11,643 nucleotides of DNA from Bacillota bacterium. Lineage in GTDB: Bacteria; Bacillota_E; Symbiobacteriia; Symbiobacteriales; Symbiobacteriaceae. The position numbers were made by a program, and so were the translations under genes. Location of the stretch: positions 1 to 11,643 of the forward strand of contig QGVE01000087.1 of the NCBI GenBank assembly GCA_003242675.1, in the 5' to 3' direction. Under the pieces are notes generated by a model. It was not told the DNA's origin and did not search any database. It saw nothing but the letters and a program-made list of their open reading frames with translations. Below, in pieces: positions 1 through 8,740 of this stretch (positions are counted from its first letter, which is position 1; every line of letters begins with the position of its first letter).

Positions 1-335
1 GCGCCCGCGCCGCCTGCCTGCGGAGCTTGAACTTAGCGGCCTGAAATGGCCTTCGCCCTCGGTGCCCAGGCGCACCCGTGAGGTGCGCCGGCCTGCGCAG
101 ATATCCGCGCGGCCGCGTCGGACAGGGTCCTACCTCCCGTGTGTACGACCCATCCCATGTACCGCGCGCGGGGCCAGGAGGTTCCTGTCTCCGCGTCCCC
201 ACTTGCATGTGCCCTTGCTTTTCGCGTCACTTTTCGGTACCATTGCTCTGCATTTTCGCCGGACTGACGCAGCCACCCCTGCGACGCCCGGAACGATCGG
301 CGCGCAGGGCGCTGTTGTCAGAGGGAGGAGGCCCC
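1..335. other. Gene-free leader region upstream of the methyltransferase
   Basis: No convincing gene is visible here. Two forward frames close early, with stops at 28-30 and 42-44, so the 3' end of an upstream gene could lie in the first 44 bases, but the few codons left cannot be assigned. The third frame stays open to 1012 only as a GC-rich shadow of the methyltransferase. The methyltransferase frame itself is open back to position 78, but nothing before the TTG at 336 looks like the family and no good ribosome binding site precedes an earlier start. A perfect hairpin sits at 69-89. A weak promoter-like pair, TTGCTT (215-220) and TACCAT (238-243) with a 17-bp gap, could drive the methyltransferase but matches consensus poorly. 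Confidence 0.6.
69..89 (+). other. Perfect 8-bp hairpin, possible end-of-transcript structure
   Basis: GGCGCACC (69-76) pairs perfectly with GGTGCGCC (82-89) around a 5-nt loop. No run of T follows, so it is not a standard intrinsic terminator. It could protect the 3' end of an upstream transcript or support factor-dependent termination. The structure is seen in the sequence; the role is unknown. Confidence 0.4.
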
Positions 336-956
336 TTGAGCGAGCACTACTTCACGCGGCGTCCGGGCGCGGCCCACGAGGAGACAAGCTTCACCGTTAC
401 CTTGCGGGGGATGGATTTCCGCTTCGTCACCGATGCCGGGGTCTTCTCCCGGGACCGGGTCGATTTCGGATCGCAATTGTTAATAGAAGCGATGCAGATC
501 GGCCCGGCGGACGCGGTGCTGGACCTCGGCTGCGGTTACGGGCCCATCGGCGTCGTGGCCGCGCGCCTGGCGCCGCGAGGCTTCATTTATATGGTGGAGA
601 TCAACGAGCGGGCGGCCCAGCTGGCCCGGCGGAACCTCGCGCTCAACCGAATCGTCAACGCCGAGGTGCGGGTGGGCGACGGGCTGGAGCCGGTCAGGGG
701 CATCGCCTTCGACACGATCCTGACCAACCCGCCCTTCCGCGCCGGCAAGGCCGTCGTCTACCGGCTGCTGGAGGAGGCCTGCCAGGCCCTGAAGCCGGGC
801 GGGTCGCTCTGGGTCGTGGTGCAGTACAAGCAGGGCGCCCCGAGCCTCCGGCGGAAGTTGGAGGCGCTCTTCGGCGAGGTCGAGGACGTGGCCCGCCAGG
901 CGGGGTACCGGGTGTTTCGGGCCCGCCGGGGGCAGGAGCCGAAAACGGGCGATTGA
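336..956 (+). CDS. ybxB: Class I SAM-dependent methyltransferase, YbxB/RsmC type
   Basis: Predicted SAM-dependent methyltransferase of 206 residues, probably acting on rRNA. The TTG start at 336 is chosen because GAGGGAGGAGG (321-331) lies just upstream and the protein then begins MSEHYFTRRP, as YbxB proteins do. The SAM-binding motif I, VLDLGCGYGPIG, is at about residues 61-72. An acidic residue for the SAM ribose (E88) follows, and the NPPF motif typical of N2-guanine and N6-adenine methyltransferases is at 131-134. The FSRDRVDFGSQLL segment (37-49) and the late VQYKQGAPS stretch resemble the RsmC/RlmG 'MTS' family. It has only the catalytic domain, like B. subtilis YbxB (about 200 residues), and lacks the extra N-terminal domain of E. 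coli RsmC. In Bacillus this gene lies between rplL and rpoB; here it is next to the str operon. The substrate base is not provable from sequence. Confidence 0.88.
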   Translation: MSEHYFTRRPGAAHEETSFTVTLRGMDFRFVTDAGVFSRDRVDFGSQLLIEAMQIGPADAVLDLGCGYGPIGVVAARLAPRGFIYMVEINERAAQLARRNLALNRIVNAEVRVGDGLEPVRGIAFDTILTNPPFRAGKAVVYRLLEEACQALKPGGSLWVVVQYKQGAPSLRRKLEALFGEVEDVARQAGYRVFRARRGQEPKTGD

Positions 957-975
957 GGAAGGCTGCGCGCGCAAG

Positions 976-1010
976 AGCCCGCAGGCCGGGGATCTGCGCG
1001 GGTTTTTCTT
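976..1010 (+). terminator. Rho-independent terminator after the methyltransferase
   Basis: CCCGCAG (978-984) pairs with CTGCGCGGG (994-1002), leaving a 2-nt bulge, and is followed at once by TTTTTCTT (1003-1010). It starts about 20 nt after the methyltransferase stop. A GC stem followed by a T tract is the intrinsic terminator pattern. The last two T of the tract are the first bases of the downstream -35 box, so terminator and promoter are fused end to end. Confidence 0.7.
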
Positions 1011-1037
1011 GACTCGTGTCAGGCCCACGAGTACAAT
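1009..1037 (+). promoter_or_regulatory. Sigma-A type promoter of the str operon
   Basis: TTGACT (1009-1014) and TACAAT (1032-1037) are separated by exactly 17 bp; each box matches the TTGACA/TATAAT consensus at five of six positions. Transcription should start near 1043-1046, giving a short leader of about 28 nt before the L7Ae-like gene, just enough to hold its AGGAGGT (1056-1062). It is the only near-consensus promoter I see in the window, so it probably serves rpsL-rpsG-fusA-tuf and perhaps the S10 genes beyond. Confidence 0.82.
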
Positions 1038-1072
1038 ATGGAAGTGTGCCTGAGCAGGAGGTTTCTGGGACC

Positions 1073-1324
1073 ATGAGTTTGGAGCGGCTCAAAGCGGCTT
1101 CCAAGAAGACGGTCGGGACGAAACAGACTGTGAAGGCCATTGCAAAGGGGCAGGCCCGTGTGGTCTTCGTGGCCCGGGACGCCGAGGAGCATGTGATCCG
1201 CGGGGTGCTCGAGGCCGCACGGGAGAAGGGGCTCGAGATCGAAGAGGTGGAATCGATGGCGGTGCTGGGCAAGGCCTGCGGGATTGAGGTCGGCGCTGCC
1301 GCCGCCGCGATCCTGGAAGGGTAG
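1073..1324 (+). CDS. rplGB: L7Ae-family K-turn RNA-binding protein (YbxF-like)
   Basis: Small 83-residue L7Ae/L30e/S12e/Gadd45-fold protein. Bacterial members such as B. subtilis YbxF bind kink-turn RNA and are accessory ribosome- or RNA-associated proteins. The ATG at 1073 is chosen because AGGAGGT lies at 1056-1062; an upstream in-frame GTG at 1016 would fall inside the promoter. Family features are the N-terminal [12 protein letters not shown] segment, a hydrophobic strand [10 protein letters not shown], the helix [14 protein letters not shown], and the C-terminal [17 protein letters not shown] stretch, which corresponds to the conserved L7Ae motif with the CGI(E)VGA core. It is the first gene after the promoter, 49 nt ahead of rpsL, the usual position in Firmicutes. 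Its RNA target cannot be read from the sequence. Confidence 0.9.
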   Translation: MSLERLKAASKKTVGTKQTVKAIAKGQARVVFVARDAEEHVIRGVLEAAREKGLEIEEVESMAVLGKACGIEVGAAAAAILEG

Positions 1325-1373
1325 CCCGCCCCCTCTTCCCCCGGTCAGCATATCCCGGAAGGAGGTGCGTTCT

Positions 1374-1757
1374 GTGCCGACCATCAACCAGCTTGTCCGC
1401 CAGGGTCGCCAGAAGGTGACCGGGAAGTCCGACGCGCCGGCGCTCAGGGGCAATCCCTTCAAGCGGGGCGTCTGCACGGTGGTGAAGACCACCACCCCGA
1501 AGAAGCCGAACTCGGCGCTGCGGAAGATCGCCCGCGTGCGGCTCTCCAACAACATCGAGGTCACGGCGTACATTCCGGGCGTCGGGCACAACCTGCAGGA
1601 GCACTCCGTCGTGCTCGTGCGCGGCGGCCGCGTGAAGGACCTGCCGGGTGTCCGGTACCACATCGTGCGCGGCGCGCTCGACGCGGCCGGCGTGGCCAAC
1701 CGCATGCAGGGTCGCTCCAAGTACGGCGCCAAGAAGCCCAAGGCGAGCAAGAAGTAG
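1374..1757 (+). CDS. rpsL: 30S ribosomal protein S12
   Basis: S12 of 127 residues, part of the 30S decoding centre. The GTG start at 1374 follows GGAAGGAGGTG and yields [11 protein letters not shown], the normal S12 N-terminus. Signature stretches are [13 protein letters not shown] (39-51), GHNLQEHSV (71-79) and [14 protein letters not shown] (83-96). Both lysines that mutate to streptomycin resistance (K43 and K88 with the start Met counted) are wild type, as is P91, so the protein should be streptomycin sensitive. D89, the residue methylthiolated in E. coli, is present. The C-terminus is a lysine-rich [10 protein letters not shown] tail, slightly longer than the 124-residue E. coli protein. 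A 114-nt structured spacer separates it from rpsG. Confidence 0.98.
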   Translation: MPTINQLVRQGRQKVTGKSDAPALRGNPFKRGVCTVVKTTTPKKPNSALRKIARVRLSNNIEVTAYIPGVGHNLQEHSVVLVRGGRVKDLPGVRYHIVRGALDAAGVANRMQGRSKYGAKKPKASKK

Positions 1758-2342
<585 letters not shown>

Positions 2343-2381
2343 CAAGGCTCATGCGAAATCCAACGCAAAGGGGGGTGTCCG

Positions 2382-4466
2382 ATGTCTCGGCAGGTTCCGC
2401 TGGAACGGCTCCGCAACATTGGCATCATGGCACATATTGACGCCGGCAAGACGACGACGACGGAGCGCATCCTGTTCTACACCGGACGCACCCACAAGCT
2501 GGGCGAGGTCCACGAGGGTTCGGCCACGATGGACTTCATGGTGCAGGAGCAGGAGCGCGGCATCACGATCCAGTCCGCCGCTACGACGTGCAGATGGAAG
2601 GACCACCGCATCAACATCATTGACACGCCCGGACACGTGGACTTCACCGTGGAGGTTGAGCGGTCCCTTCGCGTGCTGGACGGCGCAGTGGCTGTGTTCT
2701 GCGCGAAGGGTGGCGTGGAGCCGCAGTCCGAGACAGTGTGGCGGCAGGCTGACAAGTACGGGGTCCCCCGTATCGCCTACGTCAACAAGATGGACACCAT
2801 CGGCGCTGACTTCTTCCGGGTCATCCGGATGATGGAGGAACGGCTCGGCGCTCGGCCGGTGCCCGTCCAGCTGCCCATCGGCGCCGAGGACACGTTCCGC
2901 GGGGTTGTCGACCTGGTCCGCAACGTCGCCATCGTCTACTACGACGACCTGGGCAGGGACATCCGCGAGGAGCCGGTTCCCGAGGACATGCGGGAGCTGG
3001 TGGAAAAGTACCGCACCCAGATGATCGAGACGGCGACTGAGGCGGACGACGCCCTGATGGAGAAGTACCTGATGGGCGAGGAGCTGACGGTCGAGGAGAT
3101 CAAGCGGGCCCTGCGCAAGCTGACCGTGGAGTGCAAGATCAACCCGGTCTGCTGCGGCTCCTCCTACAAGAACAAGGGCGTTCAGCCGCTGCTCGACGCG
3201 ATCGTCGACTACCTGCCCTCGCCGCTGGACATCCCGCCTGTCAAGGGGGTCGACCCCGAGACCGGCGAGCCCGCCGAGCGCAAGGCGGACGACAACGAGC
3301 CGTTCTCGGCCCTCGCGTTCAAGGTCGTGACCGATCCGTTCGTCGGCAAGCTCTGCTTCTTCCGGGTCTACTCCGGCCAGCTGAAGAGCGGCAGCTACGT
3401 GCTGAACGCCACCAAGGGCAAGCGGGAGCGCATCGGCCGCCTGGTGCGGATGCACGCCAACCACCGGGAGGACGTCGACCTGGTCGAGACGGGCGACATC
3501 GCCGCAGCGGTCGGCCTGAGGGACACCGGTACCGGCGACACGCTGTGCGTGGAGAACGCCCCGATCGTCCTGGAGTCGATGGAGTTCCCCGAGCCGGTCA
3601 TCCAGCTGGCGGTGGAGCCCAAGACCAAGGCGGACCAGGATAAGCTGAGCACCGCCCTTCTGAAGCTGGCGGAGGAGGACCCGACCTTCCGGATGTTCAC
3701 GGATCCGGAGACGGGGCAGACCATCATCGCCGGCATGGGCGAGCTGCACCTGGAGATCATCGTCGACCGGCTCCAGCGGGAGTTCAAGGTGGGCGTCAAC
3801 GTCGGCAAGCCGCAGGTTTCCTACCGCGAGACCGTGCGCAGCCGCGTGGAGAACGTGGAAGGCCGGTTTGTCCGGCAGACCGGTGGCCGCGGCCAGTACG
3901 GCCACGTGGTCATCAACCTGGAGCCTGCCCCACCCGGTTCCGGCTTCATCTTCGAGAACAAGATCGTCGGCGGCGTCATTCCGAAGGAGTTCATCGGCCC
4001 GGTCGAACAGGGTATCCGGGAGGCCATGCAGAACGGCGTCCTGGCCGGCTACCCGATGATCGACGTCAAGGTCGAGCTGGTCTTCGGCTCGTACCACGAG
4101 GTCGACTCCTCGGAAGCGGCGTTCAAGATCGCCGGCTCCATGGCGCTGAAGGAGGCCGCACGGAAGGCCAACCCCGTTCTCCTCGAGCCGTACATGAAGG
4201 TCGAGGTAACCGTGCCGGAGGAGTACATGGGCGACGTGATCGGCGACCTGAACGCCCGCCGTGGCCGCATCGAAGGCATGGAGGCCCGCGGCAACGCCCA
4301 GGTGATTCGGGCGCAGGTGCCTCTGGCCGAGATGTTCGGCTACGCGACCGATCTTCGTTCCCGGACCCAGGGCCGTGGCGTCTACTCGATGCAGTTTGAC
4401 CACTACGAGGAAGTGCCTCCCAATGTGGCCAAGCCGATCATCGAGAAGGCCCAGGGCAAGGCATAA
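2382..4466 (+). CDS. fusA: Translation elongation factor G (EF-G)
   Basis: EF-G GTPase of 694 residues, which drives tRNA-mRNA translocation and, with RRF, ribosome recycling. The ATG at 2382 follows AAAGGGGGGTG (2368-2376). GTPase motifs are intact: G1 AHIDAGKTT (17-25), the switch I end ERGITI (58-63), G3 DTPGH (81-85) with the catalytic His85, and G4 NKMD (135-138). Domain II follows (about 300-400), then domains III-V; domain IV carries [11 protein letters not shown] at about 498-508 and ends near [11 protein letters not shown]. Length is normal. Some positions differ from E. coli and Bacillus [15 protein letters not shown] instead of [23 protein letters not shown], and [10 protein letters not shown], a style I associate with one clostridial EF-G subgroup. 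The gene is 39 nt from both rpsG and tuf. Confidence 0.98.
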   Translation: MSRQVPLERLRNIGIMAHIDAGKTTTTERILFYTGRTHKLGEVHEGSATMDFMVQEQERGITIQSAATTCRWKDHRINIIDTPGHVDFTVEVERSLRVLDGAVAVFCAKGGVEPQSETVWRQADKYGVPRIAYVNKMDTIGADFFRVIRMMEERLGARPVPVQLPIGAEDTFRGVVDLVRNVAIVYYDDLGRDIREEPVPEDMRELVEKYRTQMIETATEADDALMEKYLMGEELTVEEIKRALRKLTVECKINPVCCGSSYKNKGVQPLLDAIVDYLPSPLDIPPVKGVDPETGEPAERKADDNEPFSALAFKVVTDPFVGKLCFFRVYSGQLKSGSYVLNATKGKRERIGRLVRMHANHREDVDLVETGDIAAAVGLRDTGTGDTLCVENAPIVLESMEFPEPVIQLAVEPKTKADQDKLSTALLKLAEEDPTFRMFTDPETGQTIIAGMGELHLEIIVDRLQREFKVGVNVGKPQVSYRETVRSRVENVEGRFVRQTGGRGQYGHVVINLEPAPPGSGFIFENKIVGGVIPKEFIGPVEQGIREAMQNGVLAGYPMIDVKVELVFGSYHEVDSSEAAFKIAGSMALKEAARKANPVLLEPYMKVEVTVPEEYMGDVIGDLNARRGRIEGMEARGNAQVIRAQVPLAEMFGYATDLRSRTQGRGVYSMQFDHYEEVPPNVAKPIIEKAQGKA

Positions 4467-4505
4467 AACCACAAAAGAACGGTTCGTAAGGAGGAGAATC
4501 CGCTC

Positions 4506-5693
<1,188 letters not shown>

Positions 5694-5715
5694 CCAGCAG
5701 ATATGCGGGCCTCGC

Positions 5716-5746
5716 CCGGGGGGCGGGCACTTCGCCCGTCCCCCGG
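5716..5746 (+). promoter_or_regulatory. Strong 13-bp hairpin between tuf and rpsJ
   Basis: CCGGGGGGCGGGC (5716-5728) pairs with GCCCGTCCCCCGG (5734-5746) over 13 base pairs, including one G-U, around the 5-nt loop ACTTC. Only TTT follows before C, so it is a poor intrinsic terminator and might terminate only partly. It lies 22 nt after the tuf stop and about 40 nt before the rpsJ Shine-Dalgarno. It may lower read-through from str into S10, or stabilise the 3' end of the very abundant tuf mRNA. I see no clear promoter after it. Confidence 0.65.
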
Positions 5747-5803
5747 TTTCGGGCCTGGGTGATTCGGGAGCAGGAATGTCCCCGATAGAGGAGGGAAGTC
5801 AGC

Positions 5804-6112
5804 GTGGCCAAGCAGAAGATCCGCATCCGGCTGCGGGCCTTCGACCACAAGATCCTCGACAGCTCGGCTGCGAAGATCGTCGAAACGGCCATCCGCACCG
5901 GCGCGACCGTCAGCGGCCCGATTCCGCTGCCGACCGAGAAGAGCATCTACACGATCCTGACCGCCCCCAACGGCGAGAAGGACATCCGCGAGCAGTTCGA
6001 GATGCGCACCCACAAGCGGCTGATCGACATCGTGGAGCCCGGCCCCAAGACCGTTGAGGCCCTGATGAAGCTGGATCTGCCCGCCGGTGTCGACATCGAG
6101 ATCAAGCTCTAG
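5804..6112 (+). CDS. rpsJ: 30S ribosomal protein S10 (NusE)
   Basis: S10 of 102 residues, a 30S head protein that also acts as NusE in transcription antitermination and in transcription-translation coupling through NusG. The GTG start at 5804 follows GAGGAGGGA (5788-5796) and gives [19 protein letters not shown], the family N-terminus. [15 protein letters not shown] (about 38-52) lies at the start of the extended loop, and [15 protein letters not shown] (about 62-76) is the conserved signature. Length fits the usual 102-105. It is the first gene of the S10 block and is followed, unusually, by a 182-nt structured spacer before rplC. Confidence 0.98.
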   Translation: MAKQKIRIRLRAFDHKILDSSAAKIVETAIRTGATVSGPIPLPTEKSIYTILTAPNGEKDIREQFEMRTHKRLIDIVEPGPKTVEALMKLDLPAGVDIEIKL

Positions 6113-6294
6113 GACGGAAGACGGGTAGCGTGCGGCTCCCGCCAGGTCGGCAGGCAGACCTGCGAGGAGGATCATGTCGCCTGGACCGGTGTGGCCTGCC
6201 GGGAGCGGCCGGGCCGTAAGGCCCTGCCGTGCGGGGCCCGTGGGACCCCGACGGCCCCCGGATCCTTGCGACCACTGATGTGGAGGTGGCTTTG
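6113..6294 (+). promoter_or_regulatory. Highly structured rpsJ-rplC spacer, candidate cis-regulatory RNA
   Basis: At 182 nt this is by far the longest gap inside the S10 block. Several helices can form. GCTCCC (6135-6140) pairs with GGGAGC (6201-6206) and GGCAGGC (6149-6155) with GCCTGCC (6194-6200), giving a 13-bp two-part stem with an 8-nt bulge. A competing hairpin joins CAGGTC (6143-6148) and GACCTG (6157-6162), with GGCAGGC as its loop, so the two form either alternatives or a pseudoknot. CGGC-C-GGGCC (6206-6215) pairs with GGCCC-T-GCCG (6220-6229) under a GUAA tetraloop. CGGGG (6232-6236) pairs with CCCCG (6246-6250). The rplC Shine-Dalgarno GGAGGTG (6282-6288) lies beyond the structures. 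Confidence 0.5.
6174..6278 (+). CDS. Possible 34-residue leader peptide in the rpsJ-rplC spacer
   Basis: An ATG at 6174 opens a 34-codon frame ending at TGA 6276-6278, only 16 nt before the rplC start. GAGGAGG (6164-6170) precedes it, though only 3 nt away if the GGAGG core is used, which is short. The peptide begins [17 protein letters not shown] and is rich in Pro, Gly and Arg, as any frame in GC-rich DNA would be, with no recognisable domain. The start codon lies in the loop region of the large stem formed by 6135-6155 with 6194-6206. It might couple translation to folding and to rplC expression, or be chance. I do not recognise it. Confidence 0.22.
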   Translation: MSPGPVWPAGSGRAVRPCRAGPVGPRRPPDPCDH

Positions 6295-6945
6295 GTGCAG
6301 AAGGGCATCCTGGGTAGGAAACTGGGCATGACCCAGATCTTCGCCCCCGACGGGAAGGCCATTCCCGTCACCGTGATTGAGGCCGGGCCCTGCGTCGTCG
6401 TGCAGAAGAAGACCACGGCGACCGACGGCTACAACGCCGTCCAGCTCGGTTTCGGGGAGATCCGTGAGTCCCTGGTCAACAAGCCCCTGAAGGGGCACTT
6501 TGCGAAGCATCAGCTCAAGCCCACCCGCTACCTGCGGGAGTTCCGCCTGGACGACGTGGATTCCCTCAACGTGGGCGACGTCATCAAGGTCGACATCTTT
6601 GCCGAGGGCGAACTGGTGGACGTCACCGGCACCTCGCGCGGCAAGGGCTTTGCCGGCGGCGTCAAGCGGTGGAACTTCAATCGCGGCCCCATGTCCCACG
6701 GCTCGAAATATCATCGTGGCCCCGGTTCGCTGGGCCAGCGCGCCTGGGCGCGCGTTCCGCTGGGCCGGAAGCTGCCCGGCCGGCTGGGCGGCGAGCGGGT
6801 CACGATCATCGGCCTGCGGGTCGTGAAGGTGGATCCCGAGCGGAACCTGATCCTGATCAAGGGTGCCGTTCCCGGGGCCAAGGGCTCCCTGGTCAGCATC
6901 CGTGACTCTGTGAAGGCGGCCCGGGCCAAGGCCAAGGCCCAGTAA
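6295..6945 (+). CDS. rplC: 50S ribosomal protein L3
   Basis: L3 of 216 residues, one of the first 50S assembly proteins, with a long loop reaching towards the peptidyl-transferase centre. The GTG start at 6295 is chosen because GGAGGTG (6282-6288) precedes it and the product starts [16 protein letters not shown], as L3 should. Upstream in-frame starts (GTG 6229, 6280, 6286; TTG 6292) would add non-homologous residues or fall in the ribosome binding site. Conserved blocks are VTVIEAGPC (25-33), [15 protein letters not shown] (112-126), [15 protein letters not shown] (133-147) and [11 protein letters not shown] (184-194). The tip of the loop (about 147-160) reads [16 protein letters not shown], where most bacteria have an RVFKGK-type motif. 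The tail is Ala/Lys-rich. Confidence 0.96.
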   Translation: MQKGILGRKLGMTQIFAPDGKAIPVTVIEAGPCVVVQKKTTATDGYNAVQLGFGEIRESLVNKPLKGHFAKHQLKPTRYLREFRLDDVDSLNVGDVIKVDIFAEGELVDVTGTSRGKGFAGGVKRWNFNRGPMSHGSKYHRGPGSLGQRAWARVPLGRKLPGRLGGERVTIIGLRVVKVDPERNLILIKGAVPGAKGSLVSIRDSVKAARAKAKAQ

Positions 6946-6968
6946 TCGCGCCGAAAGGAGGAGTCAGC

Positions 6969-7592
6969 ATGCCGAAAGTGGCCGTTTACAACAAGGAAGG
7001 CGCCACCGTCGGGGAGATCACCCTTTCGGACGCCGTTTTCGGGGCTGAGGTGAATCCGGGTCTCCTGCACGAAGTGGTGCAGATGTACCTCGCCAACAAG
7101 CGGCAGGGCACGGCGGACACCAAGACCCGGGGCGAGGTCTCGGGCGGCGGCCGGAAGCCGTGGCGCCAGAAGGGCACCGGCAGGGCCCGTCAGGGGTCGA
7201 TCCGTGCGCCGCAGTGGCGGAAGGGCGGCGTGGTCTTCGGACCGCATCCGCGTGAGTACGGCTGGTCCATGCCGAAGAAGGCTCGGCGGGCGGCGCTGCG
7301 CCAGGCCTTGAGCGCCAAGGTGAAGAACGGGGAACTCATCGTCGTTGATAAGTTCGAGCTGGAGGCCCCCAAGACCAAAGAGGTCGTCAACCTCCTGAAG
7401 AACCTGAAGGTCGAGGGTTCGGCCTTCATCGTGACGGCTCAGGAGGACGTGAACATCTACAAGTCGGCCCGGAACATTCCCGGTGTGCGCGTCAACGCTG
7501 CCCGCAACCTGAACGCCTACGACGTGCTCGCGGCTGGCAAGCTCGTGTTCACCCAGGACGCCGTGGCCAAGGTTGAGGAGGTGCTGGGCTGA
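6969..7592 (+). CDS. rplD: 50S ribosomal protein L4
   Basis: L4 of 207 residues, an early 50S assembly protein lining the peptide exit tunnel; in E. coli it also represses its own S10 operon. The ATG at 6969 follows AAAGGAGGAG (6954-6963). The tunnel loop [19 protein letters not shown] lies at about residues 59-77; K63 is the lysine at the macrolide-resistance position and is wild type. [14 protein letters not shown] (84-97) is the second family signature. The C-terminal Rossmann-like half contains LIVVDKFEL and ends [26 protein letters not shown]. Length is normal. Its stop overlaps the rplW start (TGATG), which implies translational coupling. Whether it regulates this operon is unknown. Confidence 0.98.
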   Translation: MPKVAVYNKEGATVGEITLSDAVFGAEVNPGLLHEVVQMYLANKRQGTADTKTRGEVSGGGRKPWRQKGTGRARQGSIRAPQWRKGGVVFGPHPREYGWSMPKKARRAALRQALSAKVKNGELIVVDKFELEAPKTKEVVNLLKNLKVEGSAFIVTAQEDVNIYKSARNIPGVRVNAARNLNAYDVLAAGKLVFTQDAVAKVEEVLG

Positions 7593-7876
7593 TGGAGGCG
7601 CGCGACATCATCATCAAGCCGCTCATCACGGAGAAGAGCGTGGCCAAGATGAGCGAGGGCAAGTACGCCTTCAAGGTCCGGCTGGACGCCAACAAGACGC
7701 AGATCAAGAAGGCGATCGAGGAGATCTTCGGCGTGACGGTCGTCCGCGTCAACACGATGCGCGTCCGTGGCAAGGTGCGCCGCCGGGGGCCGTATGTCGG
7801 GCGCCGCTCGGACTGGAAGAAGGCCATCGTCCAGCTCAAGGAAGGCGACAGCATCAAGATCTTCGAGGGCCTGTAA
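7592..7876 (+). CDS. rplW: 50S ribosomal protein L23
   Basis: L23 of 94 residues, located at the exit of the nascent-peptide tunnel, where trigger factor and SRP dock. The ATG at 7592 shares its A with the TGA stop of rplD, and AGGAGGT (7576-7582) inside the end of rplD is its ribosome binding site. The sequence opens [16 protein letters not shown], the family hallmark, then KYAFKVRLDANKTQIKKAIEEIFGV. The basic loop VRGKVRRRGPYVGRRSDWKKA (about 58-78) contacts 23S rRNA domain III. Length is normal. The 12-nt gap to rplB holds the rplB binding site. Confidence 0.98.
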   Translation: MEARDIIIKPLITEKSVAKMSEGKYAFKVRLDANKTQIKKAIEEIFGVTVVRVNTMRVRGKVRRRGPYVGRRSDWKKAIVQLKEGDSIKIFEGL

Positions 7877-7888
7877 GGAGGGTACACG

Positions 7889-8722
7889 ATGGGAATCAAG
7901 CACTTTAAGCCCACTTCCCCGGGTATCCGCCAGATGACGGTGCACACCTTCGAGGAGCTGACCAGCACGAGGCCCGAGAAGTCCCTGCTGGAGCGCCTCA
8001 CCAAGAAGGCTGGGCGCAACGTCTACGGCCGCATCACCGTCCGGCACCGGGGCGGCGGCCACAAGCGGATGTACCGGATCATCGACTTCAAGCGGAACGA
8101 GTTCGACGGGATCCCCGCCAAGGTGGTCTCGATCGAGTACGACCCGAACCGCACCTGCCGCATCGCACTGGTGTGCTACGCCAACGGCGCGAAGCGGTAC
8201 ATTCTCCACCCGGTCGGCCTGAACGTCGGCGACACCATCGTCTCCGGCCCCGGCGCGGACATCAAGGTGGGCAACGCCCTGCCGCTGGAGAACATCCCGG
8301 TCGGCACGATCGTGCACAACGTCGAGCTCTATCCCGGCCGCGGCGGGCAGATCGCGCGCTCGGCCGGCGCCTACGCCCAGATCATGGCGAAGGAGGGCCG
8401 GTACGCCCTGCTCCGGCTGCCGTCCGGTGAGCAGCGCAAGGTGCTCCTCGCCTGCCGGGCGACCATCGGCCAGGTGGGCAACCTCGAGCACGAGAACATC
8501 GTCATCGGCAAGGCCGGCCGCAGCCGCCACATGGGCATCCGCCCGCGGGTGCGCGGCTCCGCGATGAACCCCGTCGACCACCCGCACGGCGGTGGCGAGG
8601 GCAAGGCCCCGATCGGCCGTCCGGGTCCGGTCACCCCGTGGGGCAAGCCGACCCTGGGTTACAAGACCCGCAAGCCCAACAAGAAGTCTGACCGGTTGAT
8701 CGTCAGCCGCCGCACGAAGTAG
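7889..8722 (+). CDS. rplB: 50S ribosomal protein L2
   Basis: L2 of 277 residues, needed for subunit association and for the peptidyl-transferase region. The ATG at 7889 follows TAAGGAGGG (7875-7883). The start [18 protein letters not shown] and the block [21 protein letters not shown] are typical. The OB-fold and SH3-like domains follow, with the [25 protein letters not shown] stretch in the second half. The C-terminal [13 protein letters not shown] motif (226-238) is intact, with H231 equivalent to E. coli His229, which is important for activity. The C-terminus is the usual basic [19 protein letters not shown]. Length is within the 273-277 norm. Confidence 0.98.
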   Translation: MGIKHFKPTSPGIRQMTVHTFEELTSTRPEKSLLERLTKKAGRNVYGRITVRHRGGGHKRMYRIIDFKRNEFDGIPAKVVSIEYDPNRTCRIALVCYANGAKRYILHPVGLNVGDTIVSGPGADIKVGNALPLENIPVGTIVHNVELYPGRGGQIARSAGAYAQIMAKEGRYALLRLPSGEQRKVLLACRATIGQVGNLEHENIVIGKAGRSRHMGIRPRVRGSAMNPVDHPHGGGEGKAPIGRPGPVTPWGKPTLGYKTRKPNKKSDRLIVSRRTK

Positions 8723-8740
8723 GGAAGGGGTGTAAGCCGA

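Noticed and set aside
78..335. An N-terminal extension of the methyltransferase back to 78 or to the ATG at 207
   Set aside because: The extra residues do not look like the family, no suitable binding site precedes those starts, and TTG 336 has GAGGGAGGAGG just upstream and gives the family N-terminus.
62..1012. A 316-codon + strand frame covering the methyltransferase region
   Set aside because: It is composed of Arg/Gly/Ala/Pro shadow sequence, while the frame of 336-956 carries clear methyltransferase motifs and a good binding site.
1016..1072. An earlier GTG start (1016) for the L7Ae-like gene
   Set aside because: It lies within the promoter, upstream of the expected transcription start; ATG 1073 has a well-placed AGGAGGT.
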